64,000 nt of DNA from positions 1 to 64,000 of the forward strand of contig NZ_JAKNQY010000029.1 of assembly GCF_024494355.1 (NCBI RefSeq), written 5' to 3'. A program made the position numbers and the translations under genes. This stretch comes from Pseudomonas sp. Q11 (GTDB lineage: Bacteria > Pseudomonadota > Gammaproteobacteria > Pseudomonadales > Pseudomonadaceae). Below the pieces are notes generated by a model. That model saw only the letters and a program-made list of their open reading frames with translations. It was not told the origin of the DNA and made no database searches. This document shows, piece after piece, positions 27,411-35,839 of the stretch; position 1 is the stretch's first letter; each line of letters starts with the position of its first letter.

Positions 27411-28571
27411 ATGCTCGTACAAAAACAATCGCTCAAGTCCTCCGACGACGACCGGATTGCCTGGGTTCGTGTCGCTTCGGTCATCCTGCCGCTGGCCAAT
27501 CCCATCAGTGATGCCAAGGTGCTTACCGGCCGGCAAAAGCCGATGACTGAAATCGCCATTTTGTTTGCCGAAATCGAGACCGTCGATGGGCATCAGGGCC
27601 TGGGTTTCAGTTACTCCAAACGTGCCGGCGGGCCGGGACAATTCGCTCATGCCAAGGAAATCGCCCCGGCGCTGATCGGTGAAAACCCCAGTGACATTGC
27701 CAAGCTCTGGACCAAGCTGTGCTGGGCTGGCGCATCGGTGGGCCGCAGTGGTATGTCGACCCAGGCCATCGGTGCGTTCGACGTGGCGTTGTGGGATCTG
27801 AAGGCCAAGCGCGCCAACCTGTCGCTGGCGCGCTTGCTCGGTGCTCAACGTGACTCGGTGCGTTGCTACAACACCTCTGGTGGCTTTCTTCATACTCCGC
27901 TCGATCAGTTGATGAAGAACACTGATCTCTCGCGAGAAAAGGGCATTGGCGGCATCAAATTGAAAGTCGGGCAACCGGATTGCGCCATCGACATTGAACG
28001 GGTCAGCACGGTGCGCAAGCACTTGGGCGACAACTTTCCGTTGATGGTGGATGCCAACCAGCAATGGGATCGCCCGACGGCCCAGCGCATGTGTCGGCAA
28101 TTTGAAGCGTACAACCTGATTTGGATTGAAGAGCCGCTGGACTGCTATGACGCTGAAGGCCATGCCGCGTTGGCGCAGCAGTTCGATACACCGATCGCCA
28201 CCGGCGAAATGCTCACCAGCGTTGCTGAACACGCGGAGTTCATCAAGCAGCGCGGCGCCGACTTCCTGATGCCCGACGCGCCACGAGTAGGCGGTATCAC
28301 CCCTTATCTGAAGGTCGCATCAATGGCCGACCAGGCGGGCCTGATGCTGGCCCCTCATTTCGCCATGGAACTGCACGTTCACCTGGCCGCCGCCTATCCG
28401 ACCGAGCCTTGGGTCGAGCATTTCGAATGGCTTGAGCCGCTGTTCAACGAGCGTCTGGAAACCCGTGACGGTCGGATGCTGGTGCCCACCCGTCCGGGTT
28501 TGGGGCTGACGCTGAGCGACCAGGTCAAACCCTGGACCGTTCAGGAAGCTGAGACCGGTATTCGTCCCTGA
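27411..28571 (+). CDS. L-talarate/galactarate dehydratase (enolase superfamily)
   Basis: This enzyme dehydrates L-talarate and galactarate to a 5-keto-4-deoxy-glucarate-type product and belongs to the mandelate racemase subgroup. The 386-residue protein closely follows the characterised Salmonella TalrD/GalrD pattern. It has the KxK pair Lys183/Lys185 (GGIKLKVG), metal ligands Asp214, Glu240 and Glu266, and general-base His316 in APHFAMELH; all five are offset by exactly 12 from my memory of the Salmonella numbering. AAGGAG lies six bases before the ATG. No transporter or aldolase gene is adjacent, so it is an orphan pathway gene under the preceding LacI regulator. Confidence 0.9.
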   Translation: MLVQKQSLKSSDDDRIAWVRVASVILPLANPISDAKVLTGRQKPMTEIAILFAEIETVDGHQGLGFSYSKRAGGPGQFAHAKEIAPALIGENPSDIAKLWTKLCWAGASVGRSGMSTQAIGAFDVALWDLKAKRANLSLARLLGAQRDSVRCYNTSGGFLHTPLDQLMKNTDLSREKGIGGIKLKVGQPDCAIDIERVSTVRKHLGDNFPLMVDANQQWDRPTAQRMCRQFEAYNLIWIEEPLDCYDAEGHAALAQQFDTPIATGEMLTSVAEHAEFIKQRGADFLMPDAPRVGGITPYLKVASMADQAGLMLAPHFAMELHVHLAAAYPTEPWVEHFEWLEPLFNERLETRDGRMLVPTRPGLGLTLSDQVKPWTVQEAETGIRP

Positions 28572-28593
28572 CTCACCCTGGGCGTCCGGCTTG

Positions 28594-28623
28594 AGCCACA
28601 TTCGTCTGGCGAAGAATGTGGCT
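28594..28623. terminator. Strong hairpin between convergent genes
   Basis: AGCCACATTC and GAATGTGGCT form a perfect 10-base stem with a 10-base loop, 22 bases after the dehydratase stop and 6 bases before the end of the convergent gene. There is no long T run, so it may act as a bidirectional or mRNA-stabilising terminator. Confidence 0.55.
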
Positions 28624-28628
28624 TGGAA

Positions 28629-29708
28629 TCACGGCGTGGCCGGCAACAGGAATCGTGCAATCACCGGCAAATGATCGGAGATACGCAACGTATCGTCCTG
28701 CCGCACCCGAGCCTCGACCCGTTTGATCCGAGGACTATAGAACAGGTAGTCGACGGTACGGTCAGGGCCGTTGAGGCCAGGGTCATTCGGGTAGTGGGTC
28801 AGCCAGTGGCGGCGATCGATGCCGCTGGCCTCGTTGTTGGTGGGGATCATCGGGTATTTGTCCCACAGCAGGTGTAGAGGGCTGTCGGCGGAGTAGGGTG
28901 TGCGCTGCGCGGCAGGCAGGCGCCGGTATTGGCCCAGGGGGAGCAGATTGAAGTCGCCGCCGATCAGCCAGGGTTTGCTTCGCGATTCAAGTTTGTCCAG
29001 TACCTTGCTCACCGCTTTGACCTGGTTCGGCAGGGTCTCATCCGGCTGCGTGGCCCGTTCCAGATGGGTGTTGAGCACGACCAGGTGGCCGCCACTGCTC
29101 AGCGGCAGGTGACTGACCAACAAGGCATTTTTTGGCTGGAACTGACGGCTGATGAAATTGGCCCCGGCCACCGGTAACTGCACCCGTTCCGCTTGATCGA
29201 TGCGGTAACGGCTCAACGTCGCCAACTGCCGGCCAACGCTGCCAAAGATATGCGGGTCGGGGATGAAGTCGGCTTTCCAGTCAAAGGCGCTGGTGCTGCA
29301 CGGATACAGATCGGTCAATCGTTCCTGCAACAACTTGAGCTGGTTCTGGTAGTCGCTGGCCTTGGCGCCGTCGTCCAGTTCCTGGAGCAACACGATGTCC
29401 GGTTGCTCGTCGCGAATGACCCTTGCCACTTCGTCGAGGCTGAAGGCCATGTCTTCGAGGGTCGGGCTTTCATCATTACCCTGGGCCAAGTCGTGCCAGA
29501 ACACGTAGCGCTTGCCGGCCAGGAACTGGACATTCCAGGTCATCACCTTCAATGCCTGGCCAGGCGTGAGCGTTGCGGTGTTGGCGGCGCAACTGACCGG
29601 CAGTGCTTCCCGGGGTTCTGGGCGCCAGGTCAGGCTGTAGATCGACAGGGCGGCCAGGCCGAGAATCACCAACAGGCCCAGCAAGGTGTAGCGCAATAGA
29701 CGGGTCAT
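28629..29708 (-). CDS. Membrane-anchored endonuclease/exonuclease/phosphatase family protein
   Basis: This 359-residue protein has one N-terminal membrane helix (LLRYTLLGLLVILGLAALSI) and an EEP (DNase I-like) domain. Visible signature motifs are MTWNVQF, VLLQELDD, the GGDFNLLP loop and the terminal ISDHLPV with the catalytic Asp-His. The substrate is probably a phosphodiester or phospholipid, but the family is too broad to say. The start at 29708 begins with the membrane helix. Confidence 0.85.
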   Translation of the reverse strand: MTRLLRYTLLGLLVILGLAALSIYSLTWRPEPREALPVSCAANTATLTPGQALKVMTWNVQFLAGKRYVFWHDLAQGNDESPTLEDMAFSLDEVARVIRDEQPDIVLLQELDDGAKASDYQNQLKLLQERLTDLYPCSTSAFDWKADFIPDPHIFGSVGRQLATLSRYRIDQAERVQLPVAGANFISRQFQPKNALLVSHLPLSSGGHLVVLNTHLERATQPDETLPNQVKAVSKVLDKLESRSKPWLIGGDFNLLPLGQYRRLPAAQRTPYSADSPLHLLWDKYPMIPTNNEASGIDRRHWLTHYPNDPGLNGPDRTVDYLFYSPRIKRVEARVRQDDTLRISDHLPVIARFLLPATP

Positions 29709-29799
29709 GGCTCGACTTAAATGGGCAATACGCAAAAGTGATCCCGAGCATAACCGAGAGCAGTTGCCGAGCCCAAGCCCGTAACCTTCGCAGTCGTCG

Positions 29800-30462
29800 T
29801 CAGCGGCTGTCAGGTTTTTCCGCGACCAGCATGAACATCCGGAACAGCACCACGGTGGTGAACAGCTGCAGGAAGCTGTGAACGCTGTCGATCAGCAAGG
29901 CGATCAGCGGGTTCTGGGGTGGCGGATACACCGACAGGCTGGCGCCCTTGAGTAGCCACAGCGGGATCATCACGCAAAGAATGCACAACAGGATGCGCCA
30001 GAAATTGCCGCGGGTCAGGCGCAGGCTTTCCTTCATGGCCGCCAGCGGAGTCAGGCCGCGCAGCACCAGCAGGTATTCGCCGAAGGCCAGGACCACCATC
30101 AGCCAAAGGCCCGGCAGGAAGTACAACGAGATGCCGACCAGGATCAGCAACGTATTGAGTGCGGTCAGCAAGGCAAAGCGTGGCCACAGGGTCAGGGACG
30201 TTGCGAGAAGGTCACGGGGACGGGGCGCTTCGCCGCGACTGCGGGCGTCGAGAAACAGAATGAGCGCGGTGGTGTACAGCGGATATATCAGCAGCCCGAC
30301 GATCAGGCTGTAGCCGGAGAAACCTTCGGGGCCGACGGCGCTGTCCACACCTTGTTGCAGCACGGCCTCGAGTATCACCAGCGGCAGGCACAGCTGGGCG
30401 ATCCGGCCAAGATGGCGCTTGAAGAAATACAAAGAGTCGCGCAGCACGTCAAACGGATTCAT
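29800..30462 (-). CDS. YciC-like integral membrane protein (UPF0259-type)
   Basis: The 220-residue protein has about six hydrophobic helices (for example LIVGLLIYPLYTTALILFL, ALLTALNTLLILVGISLYFL and FWRILLCILCVMIPLWLL) with charged loops. It resembles YciC/UPF0259 inner-membrane proteins, whose role is unknown. It lies upstream of the EEP gene on the same strand with a 91-base gap. Confidence 0.75.
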   Translation of the reverse strand: MNPFDVLRDSLYFFKRHLGRIAQLCLPLVILEAVLQQGVDSAVGPEGFSGYSLIVGLLIYPLYTTALILFLDARSRGEAPRPRDLLATSLTLWPRFALLTALNTLLILVGISLYFLPGLWLMVVLAFGEYLLVLRGLTPLAAMKESLRLTRGNFWRILLCILCVMIPLWLLKGASLSVYPPPQNPLIALLIDSVHSFLQLFTTVVLFRMFMLVAEKPDSR

Positions 30463-30564
30463 GAGTCGGTATCGCAGGTCAAAAAGCGGTCCGACACTTT
30501 AACCGATCAGGCGCCTGCACAAGCAAACGTAAACATCTGGTAAAGACCATTGAAACCTCTGTGC

Positions 30565-30614
30565 CCAGCCCCATTACTGGCTGGCACCGGTCCTGTGGGA
30601 CCGGCATGGTTTTT
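30565..30614 (+). terminator. Tandem hairpins with T run in the leader of the DUF2076 gene
   Basis: Two hairpins (CCAGCC-N8-GGCTGG at 30565-30584 and CCGGTCC-N4-GGACCGG at 30587-30604) are followed by CATGG and five T residues. No + strand gene ends nearby, because the genes to the left run the other way. The element lies 27 bases before the next start codon and looks like an attenuator or the end of a short RNA. Confidence 0.55.
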
Positions 30615-30640
30615 CTACCCGGCAATCTGATGAGGTCGCC

Positions 30641-31426
30641 ATGAACAGCGAAGAACAAACCCTGATCGACGGACTGTTTTCACGGCTGCAACAGGCCGAA
30701 AAGGATTCAGCCCCGCGCGACGCCCAGGCCGAGGCGCGGATCAAGGAACATATGACCGGCCAGCCCGCGGCGGGCTATTTCATGACCCAGGCGATTCTGG
30801 TGCAAGAGACGGCGCTCAAAAGCCTCGACGAGCAGAACAAGCAACTGACCCAGCAGATCCAGCAGTTGCAGGCTGATTTGCAACAGGCCCGCCAACAGCC
30901 TCCGGCGCCCAGCGGTGGTGGTGGTTTTCTCTCGAGTATTTTCGGTGGCAGCTCGCGTGACTCCCGTCCAGCATCCGCTCCAGGTGCTTCGCCAACCAGC
31001 GGTGGCGGCTGGCGCGAACCGCCGCGGCCTGGCTTCAATGCGCCATCCCAGCAGAACTACGCCCCTCCCCAACAGAACTACGCCGCGCCGCCGGCAAACT
31101 ACGGCGCTGCGCAACAGCAGGCGCCTGGGGCCGGCAGTTTCATGAGCGGCGCGCTGAAAACCGCGGCGGGCGTGGCCGGTGGTGTGATGCTGGCCCAGGG
31201 CATCAGCAGTCTGTTCCACGGTGCCCAGCAGCCTCAGGAAGTCGTCGAGGTCATCGAGCAGGAACCGGCCCAACCGGTCAACGACACGGCAAGCAGTGAC
31301 AGCGGCTGGGGCGATGACTCAAGCGTCGCCGGTAACGATGCCTATGGCAGCGACCAGGGCGGTTTCAACGACGCCGACTACAGCGACGATTCATCCTTCT
31401 TCGGCGATGACGATTCCTTCGTCTGA
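30641..31426 (+). CDS. DUF2076 domain protein
   Basis: This 261-residue protein has an N-terminal coiled-coil-like segment (KSLDEQNKQLTQQIQQLQADL, about 60-85) and a Gly-rich turn (GGGGFLSSIFGGSS). A Pro/Gln/Asn-rich middle follows, with repeats of the form QQNYAPP, then a glycine-zipper helix (ALKTAAGVAGGVMLAQGISSLF, about 170-190) and an acidic Asp/Ser tail. It matches DUF2076, found in many proteobacteria and of unknown function. GAGG lies six bases before the ATG. The acidic tail and amphipathic zipper suggest a membrane- or envelope-associated protein. Confidence 0.85.
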   Translation: MNSEEQTLIDGLFSRLQQAEKDSAPRDAQAEARIKEHMTGQPAAGYFMTQAILVQETALKSLDEQNKQLTQQIQQLQADLQQARQQPPAPSGGGGFLSSIFGGSSRDSRPASAPGASPTSGGGWREPPRPGFNAPSQQNYAPPQQNYAAPPANYGAAQQQAPGAGSFMSGALKTAAGVAGGVMLAQGISSLFHGAQQPQEVVEVIEQEPAQPVNDTASSDSGWGDDSSVAGNDAYGSDQGGFNDADYSDDSSFFGDDDSFV

Positions 31427-31551
31427 CCTGCCATTCGTCCGGGGCGCCCTGGTGCCTCGGACCGATTATTCGCGGAACATTCCTCTGGGCTGGCATACTG
31501 GGCAACTTTTCGGGCCCGCGCTGCTGGCTTGTGCATTCAAGAGGAAACGCG

Positions 31552-32031
31552 GTGAAAAAAATCGCAGTGTTCGCCGATGTCCAGAACCTCTACTACACCG
31601 TGCGCCAGGCTTATGGTTGCCATTTCAACTACGCGGCCTTGTGGGCCGATGTCAGCAAGCAGGGGCAGATCGTCGAGGCCTACGCTTATGCGATCGATCG
31701 CGGTGACAGCAAGCAGCAGCAATTCCAGCAGATCCTGCGCAACCTGGGGTTTGTCGTGAAGCTCAAGCCTTATATCCAGCGCAGCGACGGCTCGGCCAAA
31801 GGTGACTGGGACGTGGGCATCACCCTGGACATCATGGATGCCGCCGATCATGTTGACGAAGTGGTGTTGGCGTCCGGTGACGGTGACTTTGACATGCTGC
31901 TTGAGCGCATCATCAACAAACACGGCGTCCAGGCGGTGGCCTATGGCGTACCGGGGCTGACGGCCAACTCGCTGATCCGCGCCGCCAGCCGCTATGTGCC
32001 GATCGAAGGCGCGTTGCTGCTCAAGAATTGA
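31552..32031 (+). CDS. NYN-domain (LabA-like) ribonuclease-type protein
   Basis: The 159-residue protein has a NYN/PIN-like fold with the acidic active-site residues in FADVQNLYY, KGDWDVGITLDIM and LASGDGDFDMLL. NYN proteins are usually RNases acting on structured or tRNA substrates; some (LabA) act in circadian output. Translation starts at GTG 31552, seven bases after GAGG. The downstream exonuclease gene begins 22 bases after the stop, so the two nuclease-like genes form a likely operon. Confidence 0.85.
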   Translation: MKKIAVFADVQNLYYTVRQAYGCHFNYAALWADVSKQGQIVEAYAYAIDRGDSKQQQFQQILRNLGFVVKLKPYIQRSDGSAKGDWDVGITLDIMDAADHVDEVVLASGDGDFDMLLERIINKHGVQAVAYGVPGLTANSLIRAASRYVPIEGALLLKN

Positions 32032-32053
32032 TTGTTACGGAGTTCAGACAGGT

Positions 32054-32665
32054 TTGGAACGCATCGCAGTCATCGACTTTGAAACCACCGGCATCACGCC
32101 GAGCAGCAGTTGCCGGGCCACCGAAATCGCCGTGGTGATTCTCGAACAGGGCCGGATTGTGGATCGCTATCAGAGCCTGATGAACGCCGGTGTGCGTGTG
32201 CCACCGTTCATCGAGCAACTGACCGGCATCAGCAACGCCATGCTGCGCAGCGCCCCGCCCGCGGAAAAGGTGATGAACGAAGTCAACGAGTTCGTCGGCA
32301 TCACGCCGCTGCTGGCCCACAACGCCGCGTTCGACCAGAAGTTCTGGGACTTCGAACTGGGCCGGATCAAGCGCACCCGTTTGCAGAATTTTGCCTGTTC
32401 ACTCCTGCTGGCCCGGCGCCTGATGCCGGCGGCGCCGAACCACAAGCTCGGCACGCTCAACACCTTCGCCGGCCTGCCCCACACCGGCCAGGCTCACCGG
32501 GCCATGGCCGACGCCGAAATGGCCGCCAACCTCACCGCGCACCTGGCGACGCAACTGCGGCAACAGCACGGGCTGCGGGAGTTGTCCCACGATTTGCTGT
32601 GCAGTTTGCAGAAAGTGCCGGCGGCGAAGATCAACGAGCACCTCAAGCGCCATCGCGGCTTTTAA
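32054..32665 (+). CDS. DnaQ-like 3'-5' exonuclease
   Basis: This 203-residue DEDDh exonuclease has the three Exo motifs: IDFETTG (ExoI, about residues 7-13), LLAHNAAFDQKF (ExoII) and HTGQAHRAMADAEMAAN (ExoIII with catalytic His and Asp). The likely start is TTG 32054, giving MERIAVIDFETTG, with GGAG about 11 bases upstream. It resembles PolC/DnaQ epsilon-like proteins that work without a polymerase partner. It follows the NYN gene and is followed by a REPIN. Confidence 0.87.
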   Translation: MERIAVIDFETTGITPSSSCRATEIAVVILEQGRIVDRYQSLMNAGVRVPPFIEQLTGISNAMLRSAPPAEKVMNEVNEFVGITPLLAHNAAFDQKFWDFELGRIKRTRLQNFACSLLLARRLMPAAPNHKLGTLNTFAGLPHTGQAHRAMADAEMAANLTAHLATQLRQQHGLRELSHDLLCSLQKVPAAKINEHLKRHRGF

Positions 32666-32679
32666 ACACACCGCAAAGC

Positions 32680-32775
32680 AACTGTGGGAGCGAGCCTGCT
32701 CGCGATAGCGTCGGTTCAGTCGGCACCTAAGTTGACTGATACACCGCCATCGCGAGCAGGCTCGCTCCCACAGTT
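32680..32775. repeat. REPIN (type GTGGGAGCGAGCCTGCTCGC) overlapping the end of the Lrp gene
   Basis: AACTGTGGGAGCGAGCCTGC plus TCGCGAT at the left and its perfect inverse at the right form 27-base arms. The right arm and part of the spacer are translated as the C-terminus of the Lrp gene read on the minus strand, and the stop codon lies in the spacer. Confidence 0.88.
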
Positions 32776-33246
32776 CTGATATGTGTTGGCGCGATTATTC
32801 CCATTGCCTTCCAACTGCCCCAACGGCACGCGCTTTTCAATCGCGCTGGACAGCACGATCGAGGTCTTGCTGAAGCCAAACTTGGCGATGCGGTTGATCA
32901 GCTCTTCCAGTTCCGGCATCGAGCCGACCGCCGCCTGCATGATCACGCACGGGTCGCCCGTCACCCGATGGCATTCGGTCAGTTGCGGGATCCTGCACAG
33001 CTCATCGTAAGTCTTCTGGTTGCCGTGCTGGTTCATCCGCAGTTCGATGACGCATTGGACCGGCAGGCCGATCTTCGCCATGTCGACTTTCGCCTGGTAG
33101 CCGGTGATCACGCCGCTGGCTTCCAGTTTGCTGACCCGCTCGGCCACGGCCGGGGCCGACAGGTTCACTTTACGGGCCAGTTCGGCATAGGACGCACGAC
33201 CGTTTTCCAACAGGGCGCTGAGCAGCATGCGATCGTATTTATCCAC
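32716..33246 (-). CDS. Lrp/AsnC-family regulator with a REP-encoded C-terminal tail
   Basis: This 176-residue regulator has the AsnC helix-turn-helix (DRMLLSALLENGRASYAELA, then LSAPAVAERVSKLE) and a RAM domain (LTECHRVTGDPCVIMQAAVG). The family part ends near residue 152 (EKRVPLGQLEGNGNN). The last roughly 24 residues (including CGSEPARDGG) are translated REPIN sequence, so a REPIN seems to have removed the original stop. It is divergent from an EamA exporter gene, its possible target. Confidence 0.88.
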   Translation of the reverse strand: MDKYDRMLLSALLENGRASYAELARKVNLSAPAVAERVSKLEASGVITGYQAKVDMAKIGLPVQCVIELRMNQHGNQKTYDELCRIPQLTECHRVTGDPCVIMQAAVGSMPELEELINRIAKFGFSKTSIVLSSAIEKRVPLGQLEGNGNNRANTYQNCGSEPARDGGVSVNLGAD

Positions 33247-33407
33247 GGTTCGGGCTCCCGGAGGGCTGACTTTCGAAAGTGCGGTTTATAGCGCCAATCT
33301 CCGTGTTTTGAAAAGTGTACGGTTCGGATAAACAGGTTTTGTAACTTATTTTCCGCCTGTCGCCTTTCTAGAATAGCGTCTCTCATTGTCCTGATTTCGA
33401 GCTGACC

Positions 33408-34310
33408 ATGCCTGGCCCACGCCGTTTCCCCTTGCCATTGATCGCTGCATTTTTTGCCTTGTACGTCATCTGGGGGTCGACCTACCTGGTGATTCGCATC
33501 GGTGTGGAACATTGGCCGCCGTTGTTGCTGGCCGGGATTCGCTTCGTGATCGCCGGGTCGCTGATGTACGGTTTCCTGCGCTGGCGCGGGGCGCCGGCAC
33601 CGACCTGGGCGCAGTGGAAGGCGGGGGCGGTGATCGGCGTGTTGTTGCTCAGTTTCGGCAATGGCGCGGTCAGTGTCGCCGAGCACACGGGCGTGGCGTC
33701 CGGGGTGGCGGCGCTGGCCGTGGCGACGGTGCCGCTATTTACCTTGCTCTGCGGATATTTCTGGGGCGCCCGTAATACCCGTCTGGAGTGGGCGGGGATT
33801 GTGCTGGGGTTGATCGGCATTGCCATGCTCAACCTCGGTTCCAACCTGCAATCGAGCCCACTGGGGGCGACCTTGCTGCTGTTCGCGGCGGCATCCTGGG
33901 CCTTCGGTTCGGTGCTGAGCAAGCACCTGCCGCTGCCGGCGGGAGCGATGGCCAGTGCCGTGGAAATGCTGGTGGGCGGTGTGGTGCTACTGATCGGCAG
34001 CGTGGCCAGCGGCGAACGCCTGGACCGCATTCCGCCGCTGGAAGGCTGGCTCGCGCTGGCCTACCTGACCTGCTTCGGTTCGATCATTGCCTTCAACGCC
34101 TACATGTACCTGCTCAAGCACGTACGTCCGGCGGCGGCCACCAGCTATGCCTACGTCAACCCGGCGGTGGCGGTGTTGTTGGGCATTGTGTTCGCCGGTG
34201 AAACCATCGGAAGCGAGGAGGCCCTGGCGATGTTGGTGATCATCAGTGCCGTGGTGTTGATCGGATTGCCCCAGTGGCGCAAACCCAAGCCTGCGCCGGC
34301 CGAATCCTGA
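33408..34310 (+). CDS. EamA/DMT-family exporter (YedA-like)
   Basis: The 300-residue inner-membrane protein has ten predicted helices in two EamA repeats, beginning FALYVIWGSTYLVIRIG. The first repeat carries ALAVATVPLFTLL and the second AATSYAYVNPAVAVLLG, both typical of YedA/RhaT-like drug/metabolite exporters. The substrate is not predictable; such genes next to Lrp regulators often export amino acids. It is divergent from the Lrp gene across 161 bases. Confidence 0.88.
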   Translation: MPGPRRFPLPLIAAFFALYVIWGSTYLVIRIGVEHWPPLLLAGIRFVIAGSLMYGFLRWRGAPAPTWAQWKAGAVIGVLLLSFGNGAVSVAEHTGVASGVAALAVATVPLFTLLCGYFWGARNTRLEWAGIVLGLIGIAMLNLGSNLQSSPLGATLLLFAAASWAFGSVLSKHLPLPAGAMASAVEMLVGGVVLLIGSVASGERLDRIPPLEGWLALAYLTCFGSIIAFNAYMYLLKHVRPAAATSYAYVNPAVAVLLGIVFAGETIGSEEALAMLVIISAVVLIGLPQWRKPKPAPAES

Positions 34311-34367
34311 TTTAGGGTAAACTGCCGCGCATTGCACACCTTGCGCTGATTTTCCTACGGTACTTCC

Positions 34368-35705
34368 ATGACCTTCGCCACCCTTGGCCTGATCGACCCC
34401 TTGCTGCGCGCCCTCGAGACGCTCGGCTACCAGACCCCGACCCCGGTGCAGGCCCAAGCCATGCCGGCGGTGCTGGCCGGTCGCGACCTGATGGCCGCGG
34501 CCCAGACCGGCACCGGCAAAACCGCCGGCTTTGCCGTGCCGCTGTTGCAGTTGCTGACCACCGAGGGGCCGAAGGTCAGCGCCAACTCGGTGCGGGCGCT
34601 GATTCTGGTGCCGACCCGTGAACTGGCCGAGCAGGTTCACGAAAGCGTGCGCCAATACGCGCAAAACCTGCCATTGAGCACCTATGCGGTGTACGGCGGC
34701 GTCAGCATCAACCCGCAGATGATGAAGTTGCGCAAAGGTGTTGATCTGCTGGTCGCCACCCCGGGACGCTTGCTCGACCTGTTTCGCCAGAATGCGCTGA
34801 AGTTCAACCAGTTGCAGACCCTGGTGCTGGATGAAGCCGACCGCATGCTCGACCTGGGCTTTTCCGAGGAACTGGCGAATATCTACAAAGCGCTGCCGAA
34901 GAAGCGCCAGACGCTGCTGTTCTCGGCAACGTTCTCCGACGCGATCCGCTTGCTGGCCGGGCAAATGCTCAATGATCCGCTGAGCATTGAGGTCAGCCCG
35001 CGCAACGTCGCCGCCAACACCGTCAAGCAATGGGTGGTGACGGTGGACAAGAAGCGCAAGCCAGAGTTGTTTGTGCACCTGATGCGCAAGAACAAGTGGA
35101 AACAGGTGCTGGTATTTGCCAAGACCCGCAACGGTGTCGATGCGCTGGTGGAAAAACTCCAGGGCATGGGCGTCAATGCCGACGGCATTCACGGCGATAA
35201 ACCCCAGGCCACCCGCCAGCGGGCGCTGGACCGTTTCAAGGCCAGTGAAATCCAGATCCTGGTGGCCACCGACGTCGCCGCTCGGGGGCTGGATATCGAA
35301 GATTTGCCGCTGGTGGTGAATTTCGATTTGCCAATCGTCGCCGAGGATTACATTCACCGTATCGGTCGTACTGGCCGGGCGGGCTCCACCGGGGAAGCGA
35401 TTTCCCTGGTCTGCGCCGATGAAGTGAATCTGCTGTCAGCCATCGAAACCCTGACCCGTCAGACGTTGCCACGGCAGATGGAACAGGACTTCGAGCCTGA
35501 GCATCGGGTGCCGGACACCGATGCCAGCGGCCAGGTCATCAAGAAGCCAAAAAAGCCGAAGAAACCGAAAGCCTCGGGCGGTGGCGGCAAGCGCAACCTG
35601 GGCAAGTGGGTCGACAGCGGAGACACTTCGCCCGTGGAGCCCTCGGTCAAGCCGGTGCGCAAAGTACCGGTGTTCAATACCGGGCCGCGTAAGCGTAAGC
35701 CTTGA
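34368..35705 (+). CDS. rhlE: DEAD-box ATP-dependent RNA helicase (RhlE-like)
   Basis: The 445-residue protein has all DEAD-box motifs in order: PTPVQAQAMPAVLAGRD (Q motif), AQTGTGKT (I), PTRELAEQ (Ia), TPGR (Ib), VLDEADRMLD (II), SATF (III), VFAKTRNG (IV), ATDVAARGLDI (V) and HRIGRTGRAG (VI). A Lys/Pro-rich tail (KKPKKPKKPKASGGGGKR) probably binds RNA. It acts in ribosome assembly or RNA decay. The exact paralogue (RhlE1 or RhlE2 type) cannot be set from the sequence alone. Confidence 0.92.
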   Translation: MTFATLGLIDPLLRALETLGYQTPTPVQAQAMPAVLAGRDLMAAAQTGTGKTAGFAVPLLQLLTTEGPKVSANSVRALILVPTRELAEQVHESVRQYAQNLPLSTYAVYGGVSINPQMMKLRKGVDLLVATPGRLLDLFRQNALKFNQLQTLVLDEADRMLDLGFSEELANIYKALPKKRQTLLFSATFSDAIRLLAGQMLNDPLSIEVSPRNVAANTVKQWVVTVDKKRKPELFVHLMRKNKWKQVLVFAKTRNGVDALVEKLQGMGVNADGIHGDKPQATRQRALDRFKASEIQILVATDVAARGLDIEDLPLVVNFDLPIVAEDYIHRIGRTGRAGSTGEAISLVCADEVNLLSAIETLTRQTLPRQMEQDFEPEHRVPDTDASGQVIKKPKKPKKPKASGGGGKRNLGKWVDSGDTSPVEPSVKPVRKVPVFNTGPRKRKP

Positions 35706-35727
35706 AATCAATGGCCTCCTGGGACCT

Positions 35728-35839
35728 GTAGGAGCTGTCGAGCGAAGCGAGGCTGCGATCTTTCGATCTTTCGATCTTTCGCTCACGACTCAATGGTCTG
35801 GGACAAGATCGCAGCCTCGTTGCACTCGTCAGCTCCTAC
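35728..35839. repeat. REPIN (type GTAGGAGCTGTCGAGCGAAG) with a tandem octamer
   Basis: GTAGGAGCTG...GCTGCGATC at the left and GATCGCAGCCTCG...CAGCTCCTAC at the right are imperfect inverted arms. Between them GATCTTTC is repeated three times in tandem (35757-35780). The right end contains the TAG stop codon of the flavoprotein gene read on the minus strand. Confidence 0.8.
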
